Assembly (NCBI GenBank): GCA_030407315.1
Contig: JALQPE010000891.1
Coordinates: 1-21,450 of the forward strand
Length of the DNA: 21,450 nt
Direction of reading: 5' to 3'
From: Asparagopsis taxiformis
Lineage: Eukaryota; Rhodophyta; Florideophyceae; Bonnemaisoniales; Bonnemaisoniaceae
Below, piece after piece: positions 1-8,960 of this stretch; positions within the stretch are counted from its first letter, which is position 1; every line of letters begins with the position of its first letter. The notes below the pieces were generated by a model. The model was not told where the DNA came from. It did not search any database and saw only the letters and a program-made list of their open reading frames with translations. The translations under genes and the position numbers were made by a program.

Positions 1-71
1 GGAGAGAAGCTGGAGAACCGGTTCCTGGAAGCATTTTTTTCACTACCTCGTCTTCCACTCTATTTCTCTCC

Positions 72-843
72 CTAGCTCCTGTGAAAGAACGTTGACCATT
101 TGAGAGCATTCGGACGAGGACCAATGTTGTGGCTCCATGCCGATTTCGCGCAAAACAATGGCCACTCTCGTCTGCAGTCATCCGCAAGAACTAATTCCAG
201 CGCTGAAAGCTGTTCGCTTTGGTGATTGGACATTCTCACACTTTCTTCAGCGGCTGATGCATCCGTTCGAATATAAGCTCCTGCACGTGCTTCACAGAGC
301 CGTAGGCAGGAAGCGTATGAACACAAAACTCGACAAGACGATGAACATTAGGCTTGTCCAAATGTGCTCCTGCTCCCTTCACTTTCCGACAATACTCATT
401 CAACGTCTCCACGTAGTCTACAGTTCTTCCAGAATGTATTCATTCCTGCCACCTTCTCCGTCAGCCGTCTCTACTTCATGGGGACCGTCTTTCCACCATA
501 CGGGCATGAAACTAATACACGAAACCAGCTTCTGAAACATCACTACTAGTTTGACGGCCCCATCAAATTTTTCACGATGACCTTCCCCTTTCCCATCCAT
601 CATTCGAGCTGCGTTTTCGAATGCCATAGGTGCTATCAGAAGCACACTGAATATGTCACTCATGTTCATGGAAAGCAGATTGTTGGTTCCAAATAAACGG
701 TTCTGCCTTCCCATCCTGAACTTCTTCAGAGCGCCCAGAATTTGCAATTCAGCTACCTCTCGAATTCGTGGGCTGGCAGCTGAAATACAAGCGTTCAGTA
801 CATCTTGTGCCAGTCCAGACAATAGATGGTCAGGTGCTATCAC
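72..843 (-). pseudogene. C-terminal part of the Tnp2-like transposase, split over three frames
   Basis: Three consecutive minus-strand segments continue the 840-3083 ORF, each in a different frame. Segment 843-418 begins at a GTG overlapping the upstream stop and reads VIAPDHLLSGLAQDVLN, which matches the D-x-MH-x-LLLG region of Tnp2 proteins. Segment 418-236 contains KPNVHRLVEF and then FERMHQPLKK, matching the conserved 'H-x-LLE...vFE-x-HQ-x-LKR' block. Segment 255-72 continues with SNHQSEQLSALELVLADD, again family-like. The order is collinear with the family, so the breaks at about 842, 419 and 245 are single-base frame changes. Short introns are possible, but I see no convincing GT-AG pairs there. 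After the stop at 72 the remaining 71 bases have open frames, so the coding sequence probably runs out of the window. Confidence 0.65.
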
Positions 844-3083
844 TGCGGAACGGTACGGTCAAAAATTGCTGGGACAACTGAAACTCCGTTTTCCGTCTTC
901 GGTACTTCTTCCTGCACTGCTTCCAAGGAAGTGCTCAGGACATGAAATGGTAAATCTTCCCCTTCTTCTGCAGCCAGTCCGAGAGTGCGAAGCTGGGTTT
1001 CTGTGGCATCCTTACGTGTCGATGCATTCCGATACTTGCTCCTGGCATGCGTCGATGTTTGCCCGTTCACTACCGAAGTGTATGCATTCTTCGTGCCACC
1101 AGTACTGCTCAGGTCATATTTGCGGAAACTGCAGATGTGGCACGGAGAGTTTGATGTGTGTCCAAGAACATCCAGGGTATGTGAAACTGCAGGATAGTCT
1201 CCAATGCTCCCCACTGGGTCTAGAAATACCACAATATCTTCTCCCTCTGCATTTTTCGTTGGGAAACCCTCTGTGCTTCCTCGCACTATATCTTGAACGA
1301 TATATCGCAATACACAATTTGTGGACACTCCCGGAGGTGGCAAACCAATCACTCGAACCGCTTGGTAGCTTCCCCTTTTCCGAGGCGGTAGATTGAGAGG
1401 TAACATATAGCATCCACCAAAACTTCCCTTCCTGCTTGTGAATGGTTCAAAGTCATCCGTGTAAAGGAGAAATCGGTAAACAAAGTAGTTTCGACCATCC
1501 TCCAGCTTTCCCCAACATGGTGCATCTTCTCGCGGAGACGCTGGGTGCCATTGCGACCTGTGGTCTCCGAAACCATCCGAGAACACCCCTGAAACACGAA
1601 TTTCTTCATAGTTGGGGCTTCCTAGTCTATCGGGCGGGTTTCTGGCTTCAGCAAAGCTCGCGCCCGGTGAAAAGCAAAGTAACATGGTGGATGCTTCTCC
1701 GACCTGCTCTTTCAAATACCTGTTCACCAATACGACGTGTGGAACAATATCACCCTCTTCCATTCCAATTGGTAATAGAACGGTTATCACGTCCCCAGCT
1801 CGTGTTCCTTTTCCCTTGGCTCCTGCTCCGATTACACATTGCGATATCGCTCGCAGAGCATGCTGCCTCTCCCATTCCAATAGATGTGACATTCGCGGCT
1901 GCAGATATTTTTCGACATGCACATCATGCTCACCGTCGTGTCGAGCCTCATAGGTAACTATGGTCCTAGCATGAAGTTCCCACAACGACGTAACCGCCAC
2001 TCTTCTCCTCTTCGGTTTCCCACAATCTCTGTCATTCTTCCTGAACCCTTTTGCTCTTTCGATGACGGCAACCTGACGAGCTCCTGGATGACATCGGATT
2101 CGAATTGCTGTTCCATCAGGTACATAAATGTGCTTCAAACCCTTTTTCCCATCGCTGTCAATGGGAACAACTGCTGTGCGAACGAATGGGTCGCTCAAAA
2201 CACCCCTCCTGCACTTTGCAATGAACGAATCTTCAATGCTGCACTCTGCGGTTGATTTTTCTCCTTCCGAGCTTCGATTGTTCGCATCACTGCGGAATGC
2301 TTTAAAGATTGGTCGAGTCTGGACATCTTTCAGAGCCCATGTGCTTGGGAGTACAATACGAACTTTCGCCATTCCTCCACAATTGTCTCTGTCATCTGTT
2401 GTTCCACGGGTTCCTACTGCACCTCGATGCTGTGCAGCTCTTGCTCCGCTCTTTCGAAGGTCTATCGGAAACTCGATGTCACAGCTCTTTGCATAGCAAT
2501 GTTTCCTCAAGAATGGTAGTATCTTCTGTCGCATCACAGAGTCCGACGGGACGTGCTCACTTGGATCTCTGCGGAAATTCATTCCGAACAGGGTACCTTC
2601 ATAGTGGGCTCTTGTCATTCTTTGAGTTCCACTCAGCTGAAGAGCCCCATACATCGCAGGCCATTGTAGTAATGCCTTGAAATCACCACATGCTTCATCC
2701 CCAGCATTTCGGTCTATCGGGCCTCCAGTTGAAATGGAATCAGAACCTCGTCCGGTTGCTTCTTCCGATTCCATTAGCGTGCTCGATGCTACGTAGATGT
2801 CACTTCCAGCTTCATCGTTGTTGCTGTACACATCAATACAACCTTCTATTGTGTCACCCATAGGGATTGGGGACTCCAATAGGTCATCTGTGGTACACTC
2901 ACGTCGTAGCTCATTACCTCTCGGGATTTCTTTGTTCATGCAGGCTGCATCACTGCTGCGGATTTCTCCCTGCAGTTTCCCAGGAAGCTGTTTACTGGGA
3001 CTGGCCACATTGAGTGAATCGAATCTCGCCTTTGTCCTACGACTTGTGGTTTTCTTTCGAATAGGAGTCCGTCTCGGAGCCAT
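840..3083 (-). CDS. Tnp2-like (CACTA/En-Spm-type) transposase, N-terminal and core part
   Basis: A 747-residue ORF, the longest in the window. The N-terminus is basic (MAPRRTPIRKKTTSRRTKAR), like a nuclear localisation signal. From about residue 539 it resembles the Tnp2 family of CACTA-superfamily transposases: YTDDFEPF at about 541, a following NLPPR (564-568) and a GLPPPG stretch, then GDYPA (about 628-632) and a C-x2-C pair at about 648/651. In Tnp2 proteins these surround acidic residues thought to be catalytic; I have not tested this by alignment. The ORF ends in FDRTVPQ, but family similarity continues immediately downstream in another frame, so the gene is broken rather than complete. 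Residues 1-500 contain several acidic and basic low-complexity stretches that I do not recognise. Upstream lies the 3188-3810 repeat. The family call rests on motif order, not on a search. Confidence 0.7.
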   Translation of the reverse strand: MAPRRTPIRKKTTSRRTKARFDSLNVASPSKQLPGKLQGEIRSSDAACMNKEIPRGNELRRECTTDDLLESPIPMGDTIEGCIDVYSNNDEAGSDIYVASSTLMESEEATGRGSDSISTGGPIDRNAGDEACGDFKALLQWPAMYGALQLSGTQRMTRAHYEGTLFGMNFRRDPSEHVPSDSVMRQKILPFLRKHCYAKSCDIEFPIDLRKSGARAAQHRGAVGTRGTTDDRDNCGGMAKVRIVLPSTWALKDVQTRPIFKAFRSDANNRSSEGEKSTAECSIEDSFIAKCRRGVLSDPFVRTAVVPIDSDGKKGLKHIYVPDGTAIRIRCHPGARQVAVIERAKGFRKNDRDCGKPKRRRVAVTSLWELHARTIVTYEARHDGEHDVHVEKYLQPRMSHLLEWERQHALRAISQCVIGAGAKGKGTRAGDVITVLLPIGMEEGDIVPHVVLVNRYLKEQVGEASTMLLCFSPGASFAEARNPPDRLGSPNYEEIRVSGVFSDGFGDHRSQWHPASPREDAPCWGKLEDGRNYFVYRFLLYTDDFEPFTSRKGSFGGCYMLPLNLPPRKRGSYQAVRVIGLPPPGVSTNCVLRYIVQDIVRGSTEGFPTKNAEGEDIVVFLDPVGSIGDYPAVSHTLDVLGHTSNSPCHICSFRKYDLSSTGGTKNAYTSVVNGQTSTHARSKYRNASTRKDATETQLRTLGLAAEEGEDLPFHVLSTSLEAVQEEVPKTENGVSVVPAIFDRTVPQ

Positions 3084-3187
3084 CTTGATGTTTTTGTTCT
3101 TTTCTTCTTCGCTCAGTTTTGTGGCATAGAATACAACTCTAAACTTCTATGACATGACTACTATCTCAATACAGTACTACTACTTTT

Positions 3188-3810
3188 AACCGTTACGAAA
3201 CCTTTCCAGGCTTTCATTCGATCCAATGAACTGGTTCACCACAATGCTTTGCCCTATGCTCATTGCTTTATGCACATTGATTGCTATTTCATCCGGACTC
3301 AACATCGTTTTGCTATCTTGTATCGCATCCCCTAACCACAAACCCAGCCAAGATGTATCCATTTCCGGAAAACGGCCGTTTATTTCGCAGTGATGCTCTA
3401 GGCACTAATACTGAATCTGATTTTCTCATACACGTACTTCCTACTCGTATACTCTACCATTTTCGGCCCTATTTACAAGTTGAAAGCACAATCTCTCGTT
3501 GAATCGTACTCGGTGTGATATCTTAAATTAGCATAAATTTATATATTGCAATGCAGATTCACTGCTCGCTTGCAACATGAAAATTATAAAATTTCTCCCA
3601 CACTCCTGTTTCCTAGCCGCCCACATCCACGTGGCCCGCTTTGACTGCCTGCCAAGTGTGCTCAGAGCATGCAATGACGTCATCGATATATACCGTCCAA
3701 ATCATCACTGGAAGCGCGGACTCCTCGTCCAGGAAAGTGCGCCATTTTTCCTACTCCTCGCCTCCCCCTTTCCAGTAGGCCCGATATGCTAGTGTTTTTC
3801 CTATATTTCT
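3188..3810. repeat. Long dispersed direct repeat, copy 1 (upstream of the transposase)
   Basis: This stretch matches 20848-21450 in the same orientation, about nine bases in ten by eye, with a few small indels. For example, copy 2 has an extra 8-9 bases near 20952, and copy 1 has extra bases near 3370. Similarity starts at GAAACCTTTCC (3196, 20849) and runs through a shared CTAGTGTTTTTCC at about 3795-3807. It lies just upstream of the minus-strand transposase, so it may be that element's 5' untranslated or terminal region. A 71-codon frame inside it is not kept beyond about 43 residues in the other copy, so it is probably non-coding. Confidence 0.85.
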
Positions 3811-4045
3811 GTAGTGATGACGTCATTATAGACTAGAGAAGGCGGTAGAAGATACAATAATTTTGCGCCTGTTCTGCCAGGTCATGTGCTTCAAAGCGTA
3901 ATTCGCACCCTAGGTATCGTTTTTTCTGGGCCTCCCATCGCACCGCTCCGTTTCAAATTCATCCCTCTATTGTTAGAGTACACGTCATTTCCGCCCGCAG
4001 AGTGCTACTTAAACAACAGATTCTGGAGATCCCTGTTTCCATCTT
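3811..4045. other. Unassigned stretch
   Basis: AT-rich sequence between the dispersed repeat and the hairpin. I see no gene, RNA or repeat that I can support. Confidence 0.5.
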
Positions 4046-4182
4046 CATATCCGTCGGAAGCAAAGCAACAACCCTGGCCGTGGAAGCCGTATAGATCATC
4101 TAAACTGCTTCCAAAGCGTAAGTTTTAGATCATCAATACGGCTCCCAAGGCCAAAGTTGTTGCTTTGTCTCCGACGGATATG
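4046..4182. repeat. Long imperfect hairpin (about 60-nt arms)
   Basis: Arm 4046-4105 begins CATATCCGTCGG and arm 4122-4182 ends CCGACGGATATG. The intervening bases pair along almost the whole length, with scattered mismatches (for example CCCTGGCCGTGG against the complement of CCAAGGCCAAAG). The loop is about 16 nt. The geometry resembles a small-RNA precursor or a small foldback element, and the sequence cannot tell these apart. It lies immediately before splice-like signals at 4193 onward. Confidence 0.8.
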
Positions 4183-4192
4183 AACCATGATG

Positions 4193-4617
4193 GTACGTTT
4201 CCACAACTCACGCCACTAACCCAGTTTTCTATTCGTTTTCTCTTTCTCAGGTTTCCAGTCGGTGAGTGTTCCAATTCTACTTTCATTTATCTTTCTCTCT
4301 TACCACTTCTCCACTAATTTTCTTTTCTGCCTGTGAGTACATATCTCAATTTGGGATGCAATGGTATTTGTTAAGGTACGTTAGTCTCCTAATCACCATC
4401 AATTTCCCTCTCCAATTCAACGTCACTAACTTGTTTCCTTTCTCTACATCATTTTTTCTTCTTCTCTTCATTTCCTAGCTTATTCATGCAGCTCAATCAG
4501 TTGATAGATTTCTAGACTTTTCTAGTAGTTTTAGTTTTACTCGTCGGAATAGTGTTAGTTGTAGTAGCATTTTTAACATAGGGATTGTTTATTCTCAATG
4601 TAGCCTGCGCAAATAAA
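4193..4617 (+). other. Possible spliced 3' end of a transcript
   Basis: Signals on the plus strand resemble introns: GTACGT at 4193 with a pyrimidine-rich TCTTTCTCAG ending at 4250 (58 nt); GTGAGT at 4262; GTACGT at 4376 with a long T/C tract and TTTCCTAG ending at 4478 (103 nt). AATAAA at 4612-4617 could be a polyadenylation signal. The presumed exons are very short and have no recognisable coding content, so this could be the tail of a non-coding transcript that includes the hairpin at 4046-4182. Pyrimidine-rich DNA can produce such matches by chance. Confidence 0.3.
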
Positions 4618-4885
4618 CAAATCCAGAGTGAAGCTTCCCATATCGCACCCTCTTAGATTGCTACCTATCCTACCGCGTATACCTCTCGCTAGCTCATAGT
4701 CACTACGAAATAAAAATTCCTAGCCGTACTATTCTGTCCATTCCCATATGAATACCGTCCATGCCCCATCCTCATAGCGCTAGAACTGCCTTCCTCTACC
4801 CCAGAAAGATGCCCACGACAGCGTGACGCTCCATCTCATCCACCACTCCCAGACACCGAATTTTACTATATCAGGACACTACTTT
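4618..4885. other. Unassigned stretch before the 35-bp array
   Basis: No ORF, RNA gene or repeat that I can support. Confidence 0.5.
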
Positions 4886-5340
4886 TACTGTCTCCAGGTG
4901 CTGCCCAGGGCAGCACGAAATACTGTCTCCAGGTGCTGCCCAGGGCAGCACGAAATACTGTCTCCAGGTGCTGCCCAGGGCAGCACGAAATACTGTCTCC
5001 AGGTGCTGCCCAGGGCAGCACAAAGTACTGTCTACAGGTGCTGCCCAGGGCAGCACGAAATACTGTCTACAGGTGCTGCCCAGGGCAGCACAAAGTACTG
5101 TCTACAGGTGCTGCCCAGGGCAGCACAAAGTACTGTCTACAGGTGCTGCCCAGGGCAGCACAAAGTACTGTCTACAGGTACTGCCCAGGGCAGCACAAAG
5201 TACTGTCTACAGGTACTGCCCAGGACAGTGAAAATCACTGTCTCCAGGTACTGCCCAGGACAGTGAAAATCACTGTCTCCAGGTACTGCCCAGGACAGTG
5301 AAAATCACTGTCTCCAGGTACTGCCCAGGACAGTGCACCG
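4886..5340. repeat. 35-bp tandem array, 13 units
   Basis: Units start every 35 bases at 4886, 4921 and so on to 5306, with no spacers, so this is a minisatellite and not a CRISPR array. Early units carry a perfect 19-bp palindrome, GTGCTGCCCAGGGCAGCAC. Variants are ordered along the array: TCTCC in units 1-4, TCTAC in units 5-10, GTACTG replacing GTGCTG from 5166, and GGACAGTG replacing GGGCAGCAC from 5201. The last units share their ends with the ACTGTC palindromes that follow. The unit has no stop in the plus frames and 35 is not a multiple of 3, so long open frames here are artefacts of the repeat. Confidence 0.97.
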
Positions 5341-5479
5341 TGTTGGTTCCATCTATTGTCCCAGGCAGCGTATTTCACTATCCGGCCATGTTGCCTTGGC
5401 CAATACAAAACACTATCCGCCAACACTGCCCAGTACAGTAAATTACATCATATCCAACTATTGAATAAATCATTAATTT
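5341..5479. repeat. Degenerate continuation of the ACTGTC/CACTG repeat
   Basis: Scattered relics (ACACTATCCGCC, CTGCCCAGTACAG) show the array decaying. Nothing else is recognised here. Confidence 0.5.
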
Positions 5480-5672
5480 TACTGTCTCCATTCACTGCCT
5501 CAGACAGTACTGTGAGACAGTGTTTTTTACTGTCTGCAGACAGTGTTCCGTACTGTCTGCCAGACAGTGCAAATCACTGTCTCCAAGTGTGGCATTAATT
5601 TTCATTTGCCGCATAGTGATTTTACTGTCTCAGACAGTAAAAATCACTGTCTCGCAGTACTGTCTGAGGCCC
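5480..5672. repeat. ACTGTC palindrome array, left of the gag segment
   Basis: A run of short palindromes, for example ACTGTCTGCAGACAGT at about 5530, ACTGTCTGCCAGACAGT at about 5553 and TTTACTGTCTCAGACAGTAAA near 5631. Spacing is irregular. It shares its core with the 35-bp array and with 8605-8960. The last 60 bases (5632-5691) recur at 16708-16767. Confidence 0.9.
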
Positions 5673-6086
5673 CTTTTCAACACCGTAGTGTTACGTTTTG
5701 CCATTCGTTGGCGGAAGTACTCAGCCTGACGTGGGTTGCTCTTCACGTGGAAGAGGTAGTACTTGTACGCGAAAAAGATCCGTTCATCTGGCGTCAGACG
5801 CGGACACGTAAACGTCGAGTGGCCATCTTCGCGGCATGACCAACACGACAGCGTCCAGTAATCATTCGGGATTACGGAGTGCGCCAATTGCGTCTGCTCG
5901 CTCGTGAGCTTCGGCACGTCCTCGCATGGACGGTTCAATCGAGCTTCGAGCTCGTCCGGCTTTTCGTTTGCCGTCTTCGTATCGTTGGGCGGCGGCCCGT
6001 TCGTGAAGAGTATCGCCTCTAAATTCTCGGCAACGTGAGCCGCAGCGAGCGATACGTCTTCATCGTCCCTCGCGGGGATGTTCGGG
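5630..6086 (-). pseudogene. Gag C-terminal part with CCHC zinc knuckle, frame-shifted from the main Gag
   Basis: The frame downstream of the main Gag ORF contains C-W-S-C-R-E-D-G-H-S-T-F-T-C (5804-5845), a CX2CX4HX4C zinc knuckle as found in retroviral and retrotransposon nucleocapsids, which binds nucleic acid. The frame is open upstream to about 6087 (including IPARDDEDVSLAAAHVAENL), so it was once joined to the Gag ORF and one or more indels lie at about 6085-6170. After the zinc knuckle there is a basic RQRMAKRN stretch, and the frame then runs into the ACTGTC repeat and stops at 5630. No protease, reverse transcriptase or integrase follows: the element is cut off just after Gag. Confidence 0.75.
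5678..5690. repeat. 13-bp inverted boundary repeat, left copy
   Basis: CAACACCGTAGTG, the exact reverse complement of 8582-8594. The two copies face each other across the gag segment, and each is followed outward by ACTGTC palindromes. A third copy, in the left orientation, is at 16754-16766. Confidence 0.75.
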
Positions 6087-7772
6087 TTACCATCGTGGTA
6101 ACTGGCTCGCTAGCCCGTTCATTACGTAAGTACGCGGACTCATCGTAGTCCGCGAACTTCCTCGACTCGTGGTCGGAATAGCCAACGTAGGCTTCACCGG
6201 AAACCGCACTTTCGGTTTCGCGGCTGACGCGACAGCTGCCGTACGTGCACGGAAGGTCGTTCCTTCGGCCGTCGCCAATCGTCTCACAACGGTGAAGTCG
6301 TTCCTCTCTCGTTCGGGGAGTGACCGGAGTCGTTCCGTCACGGCTGCCCGCGTCGAGGGCAGCAAACCACGTACGTAGTGGTGAACGAGGAGTCGGTCCG
6401 TAAACACGTAGTTACACGCCCGCGTGGCGGTGTCGAGTCTATCAGCGTACTGATTCTCGTCCTCGTTAGGACTCTGCGTGATCATCGTGACCTTTTCGTA
6501 GGCCTCCTGCAGCACGTCGTCTTGCAGGTACCGTTTAATCAACAAGTTGATTACGTGAGGCCACGAGAACCTCTTCGTCGGATCAGTCGTGATCACACCA
6601 GTCGTACACTGGGAATCGTAGAACCGTCGGGCGTCCCCTTCGAGGAAGAAGTGCAGCGCACGTACTGCCACTCCCTCGCACACTCCGAGTGTGCTGAACC
6701 CATCACGTATTTGGGCGAGGAATCCGAGCAACGTAATCGGATTCCGACCGGAGAACGGTCTCAACGTAGGGAAAAGTCCCTCCAGCTCACGTTTGAGCTT
6801 ATGTACGCTTTGACTCTCATTCACGTAGAGATGTTCACGTACATCGTTAAGTCGGTACATGCGGTACGACACCACGTTCGCAAATGCGTCGAGCATTGTC
6901 GTGTGCTCTGCCAACGCGTGGCAAACGGGTCCGAGGGCGTTCCCTGGTAAGCGTACCGCGTCGGCACGTTCGTTTTCGTGGACTCGCGTGTCCGTCGTTC
7001 CAAACGTACCCAGCCACGGAATGTACGTCTCACGTGGCGTGGGGGCTCTCGTATCGAATTGTGCAGCTCGTGCTGCATCCGCCGACCGCGCGTGGTCTAG
7101 CGTATCGTTAAAACGCAATTGCCTTCGTGGCGTAACGTCGGGGTCGGCGATGGCTCGTTGCACTGTCGCCCCCCTCCCAACCGTCGCTGGAGTCGTAGGT
7201 CCGGGTGTTGAGAGGTATCCTCCCGGCACGGCCGGGGAGGATTGCGAGTTATAGGCGCGCGAGCCTTGTTCGTAACTCGGATCGCTTCCGCTCGGCGGAG
7301 CGGAACGTCCGGCGACGATTTCGTTGAACACTACGACAAACGAGTCGAGTCTTCCCTCCACGGCGGAGAGGCGGTTTCGTAAATCTTCGTTTTCCCGCTC
7401 GAGGGTCGCTGAGCGTTCACGTAACGCAGCAGCCTCGCGCTCCGAGAATCCGAGTCTCTGCCTTACGGCTTCGTCGACGGCCGCGTCGCTCGCCCTTTCG
7501 ATGTGACCTCGAAGGTCTTCGTACACTACGCGTAGTGCCGTGGGAGTCACGTTCCCTTCGTTGAGCTGACCGCGCGTTGCGGGGTCCATACTCACGGACT
7601 CAAACGGGCTTACCGTACGTGGTAGCTGGCCGATCGCCTCGATATCCGGCGGGATAGATCGATCAGTCGCGAAGATCGCTTCTGCTGACAAGACCACGTC
7701 GGCTTCGGCGTCCGCTGACGTTGGCAACGGTTGCCTGGGCGACGCGCTGGAATTCGACACAGCGTAATTCAT
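6087..7772 (-). CDS. gag: Ty3/Gypsy-type Gag polyprotein (truncated retrotransposon)
   Basis: A 561-residue ORF. It has an N-terminal low-complexity region, a coiled coil at about 100-155 with heptad-like EREAAALRERSATLE, a Pro/Thr/Ser-rich linker (about 156-220) and a capsid-like region at about 335-480. The capsid region shows the usual retrotransposon Gag signature: F-SGRNPITLLGFLAQI, ALHFFLEGDARRFYD, WPHVINLLIKRY, then ENQYADRLDTATRAC. It would assemble the particle that packages the element's RNA. The C-terminus (SQLPRW) is an early stop; the zinc knuckle lies in another frame just downstream. The ATG at 7772 is the first in frame with a plausible N-terminus. Base composition is unlike the neighbours, with very frequent ACGT and CG. 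No pol genes are present in the segment. Confidence 0.85.
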   Translation of the reverse strand: MNYAVSNSSASPRQPLPTSADAEADVVLSAEAIFATDRSIPPDIEAIGQLPRTVSPFESVSMDPATRGQLNEGNVTPTALRVVYEDLRGHIERASDAAVDEAVRQRLGFSEREAAALRERSATLERENEDLRNRLSAVEGRLDSFVVVFNEIVAGRSAPPSGSDPSYEQGSRAYNSQSSPAVPGGYLSTPGPTTPATVGRGATVQRAIADPDVTPRRQLRFNDTLDHARSADAARAAQFDTRAPTPRETYIPWLGTFGTTDTRVHENERADAVRLPGNALGPVCHALAEHTTMLDAFANVVSYRMYRLNDVREHLYVNESQSVHKLKRELEGLFPTLRPFSGRNPITLLGFLAQIRDGFSTLGVCEGVAVRALHFFLEGDARRFYDSQCTTGVITTDPTKRFSWPHVINLLIKRYLQDDVLQEAYEKVTMITQSPNEDENQYADRLDTATRACNYVFTDRLLVHHYVRGLLPSTRAAVTERLRSLPERERNDFTVVRRLATAEGTTFRARTAAVASAAKPKVRFPVKPTLAIPTTSRGSSRTTMSPRTYVMNGLASQLPRW

Positions 7773-8581
7773 AGACCGTCGTCTGTAGCACGTAGCTTTC
7801 GTTTAACGTAAAAGAGCTCAACCTCGTTGGTTGTCGTTATGCTCGTAGCAACTTCTAGGTCGAGAGACCAGTGTGGAACGAAAGTTCGTTAGACGTAGTA
7901 GCTGGTACGAGCTAGTGGACACGCTGTCCTTACGAAACGAAACGAACAGTCCACCCGCTGGTGTTTTGACTGTATGTTAGGTAGAACGGTAGAGATAGTT
8001 AGCGAGTAGACACGAGCGTCACGACGCAACAATCCACGCGAGGATTACGTTAGCAAACGAGGTGGCACGTCACCGGAGGCGCTCTCAACCAAGCCCGGAG
8101 GCACTACACGCAATCAGCCTTACGTGCGGCGATGGGTAGGGAGTGCGCAGCTCGTCGGAGACGAAGCCTCGCTAGGCAAAACGTAAACGTAAAACGTAGA
8201 AGTCAGTCGTAAACTAGAGCCGTTGCTCGTTCGATGAATTGTCCCCTTTCCCTCCCGGCACATGCCAATACCTATTAGCCACGATGGCATCGCTTAACAG
8301 TGTAAACACTGCTCGTAACGTCCCCGAATGGGAAAGGACTTGTGGTCACACGTAGGGACCCGTTGGTCCGTTGGCCGTTGCCAGTACGTTCGTTGCACAC
8401 GTGTGCCGGTTGCGCGCGCGCATGCGCCAGCAATGTTCGTCATTGCTGTCGCCGGTCGTGTCCGCGAAATTCGAATTCCGCGGAAAACGTAAATATTTGC
8501 AATTTCGGAATGCCACGTATACTACGCGAAGGAACGCATGGTTCATCCAATAAGGAAGGTCTGCGGCACGATCCAGAAGGT
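7773..8581 (-). other. Untranslated 5' region of the gag segment
   Basis: CG- and ACGT-rich sequence like the Gag ORF itself, without a convincing ORF. In an intact element it would hold the leader, the primer binding site and an LTR. I could not identify an LTR pair or a primer binding site. The palindromic GGTCGAGAGACC near 7858 is the only local structure noted. Confidence 0.5.
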
Positions 8582-8594
8582 CACTACGGTGTTG
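8582..8594. repeat. 13-bp inverted boundary repeat, right copy
   Basis: CACTACGGTGTTG, the exact reverse complement of 5678-5690. It lies where the ACGT-rich segment ends, just before the palindrome array. Confidence 0.75.
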
Positions 8595-8604
8595 GGAATG
8601 AAAA

Positions 8605-8960
8605 AAGACAGTAAATTTACTGTCTGAGACAGTAAAAATTACTGTCTGGCCAAGACAGTGCGCGGAGACAGTAAAATTTACTGTCTGGAAATTTCAGAAT
8701 ACTGCTGCAGCAATAAACTGGCACGAAATCTGGGCAGTACCAAAAACAGTAAAATTTACTGTCCAGAACAGTAAATTTTACTGTCCGGAAGTGTTGCCGC
8801 CAGACAGTATGTGCAGACAGTACATTTTACTGTCTGAGGCAGTGCATTGTATTGTATTACTGCACTGTCTGGGTAAATCTGTAGACAGTAGTGTAGATAG
8901 CAAATTGTATTGTCTGCGGGTAGTACCGTGTATTGGTTCACAACACTGTCTCGTGGAGTG
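8605..8960. repeat. ACTGTC palindrome array, right of the gag segment
   Basis: It starts with the perfect 18-bp palindrome GACAGTAAATTTACTGTC (8607-8624), overlapped by ACTGTCTGAGACAGT. Similar pairs follow at about 8657-8686, 8743-8763 and 8767-8786, and the array then decays towards 8960. Alternating palindromes mean that either strand can fold into a chain of hairpins. Confidence 0.92.

Noticed and set aside
3577..3792. A small protein starting MKIIK, with a related frame at 21226
   Set aside because: The two copies agree for about 43 residues and then shift frame; the agreement follows from DNA similarity of the dispersed repeat.
4823..5301. Overlapping open frames rich in CCPGQH on the plus strand and similar ones on the minus strand
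   Set aside because: They are translations of the 35-bp tandem repeat. The period is not a multiple of three and the unit lacks stops, so several frames are open by construction.
4886..5340. Possible CRISPR array
   Set aside because: Units are contiguous with no unique spacers, and the context is eukaryotic.
7858..7870. Candidate primer binding site or LTR edge near GGTCGAGAGACC
   Set aside because: No second LTR copy, and complementarity to a tRNA 3' end could not be shown.
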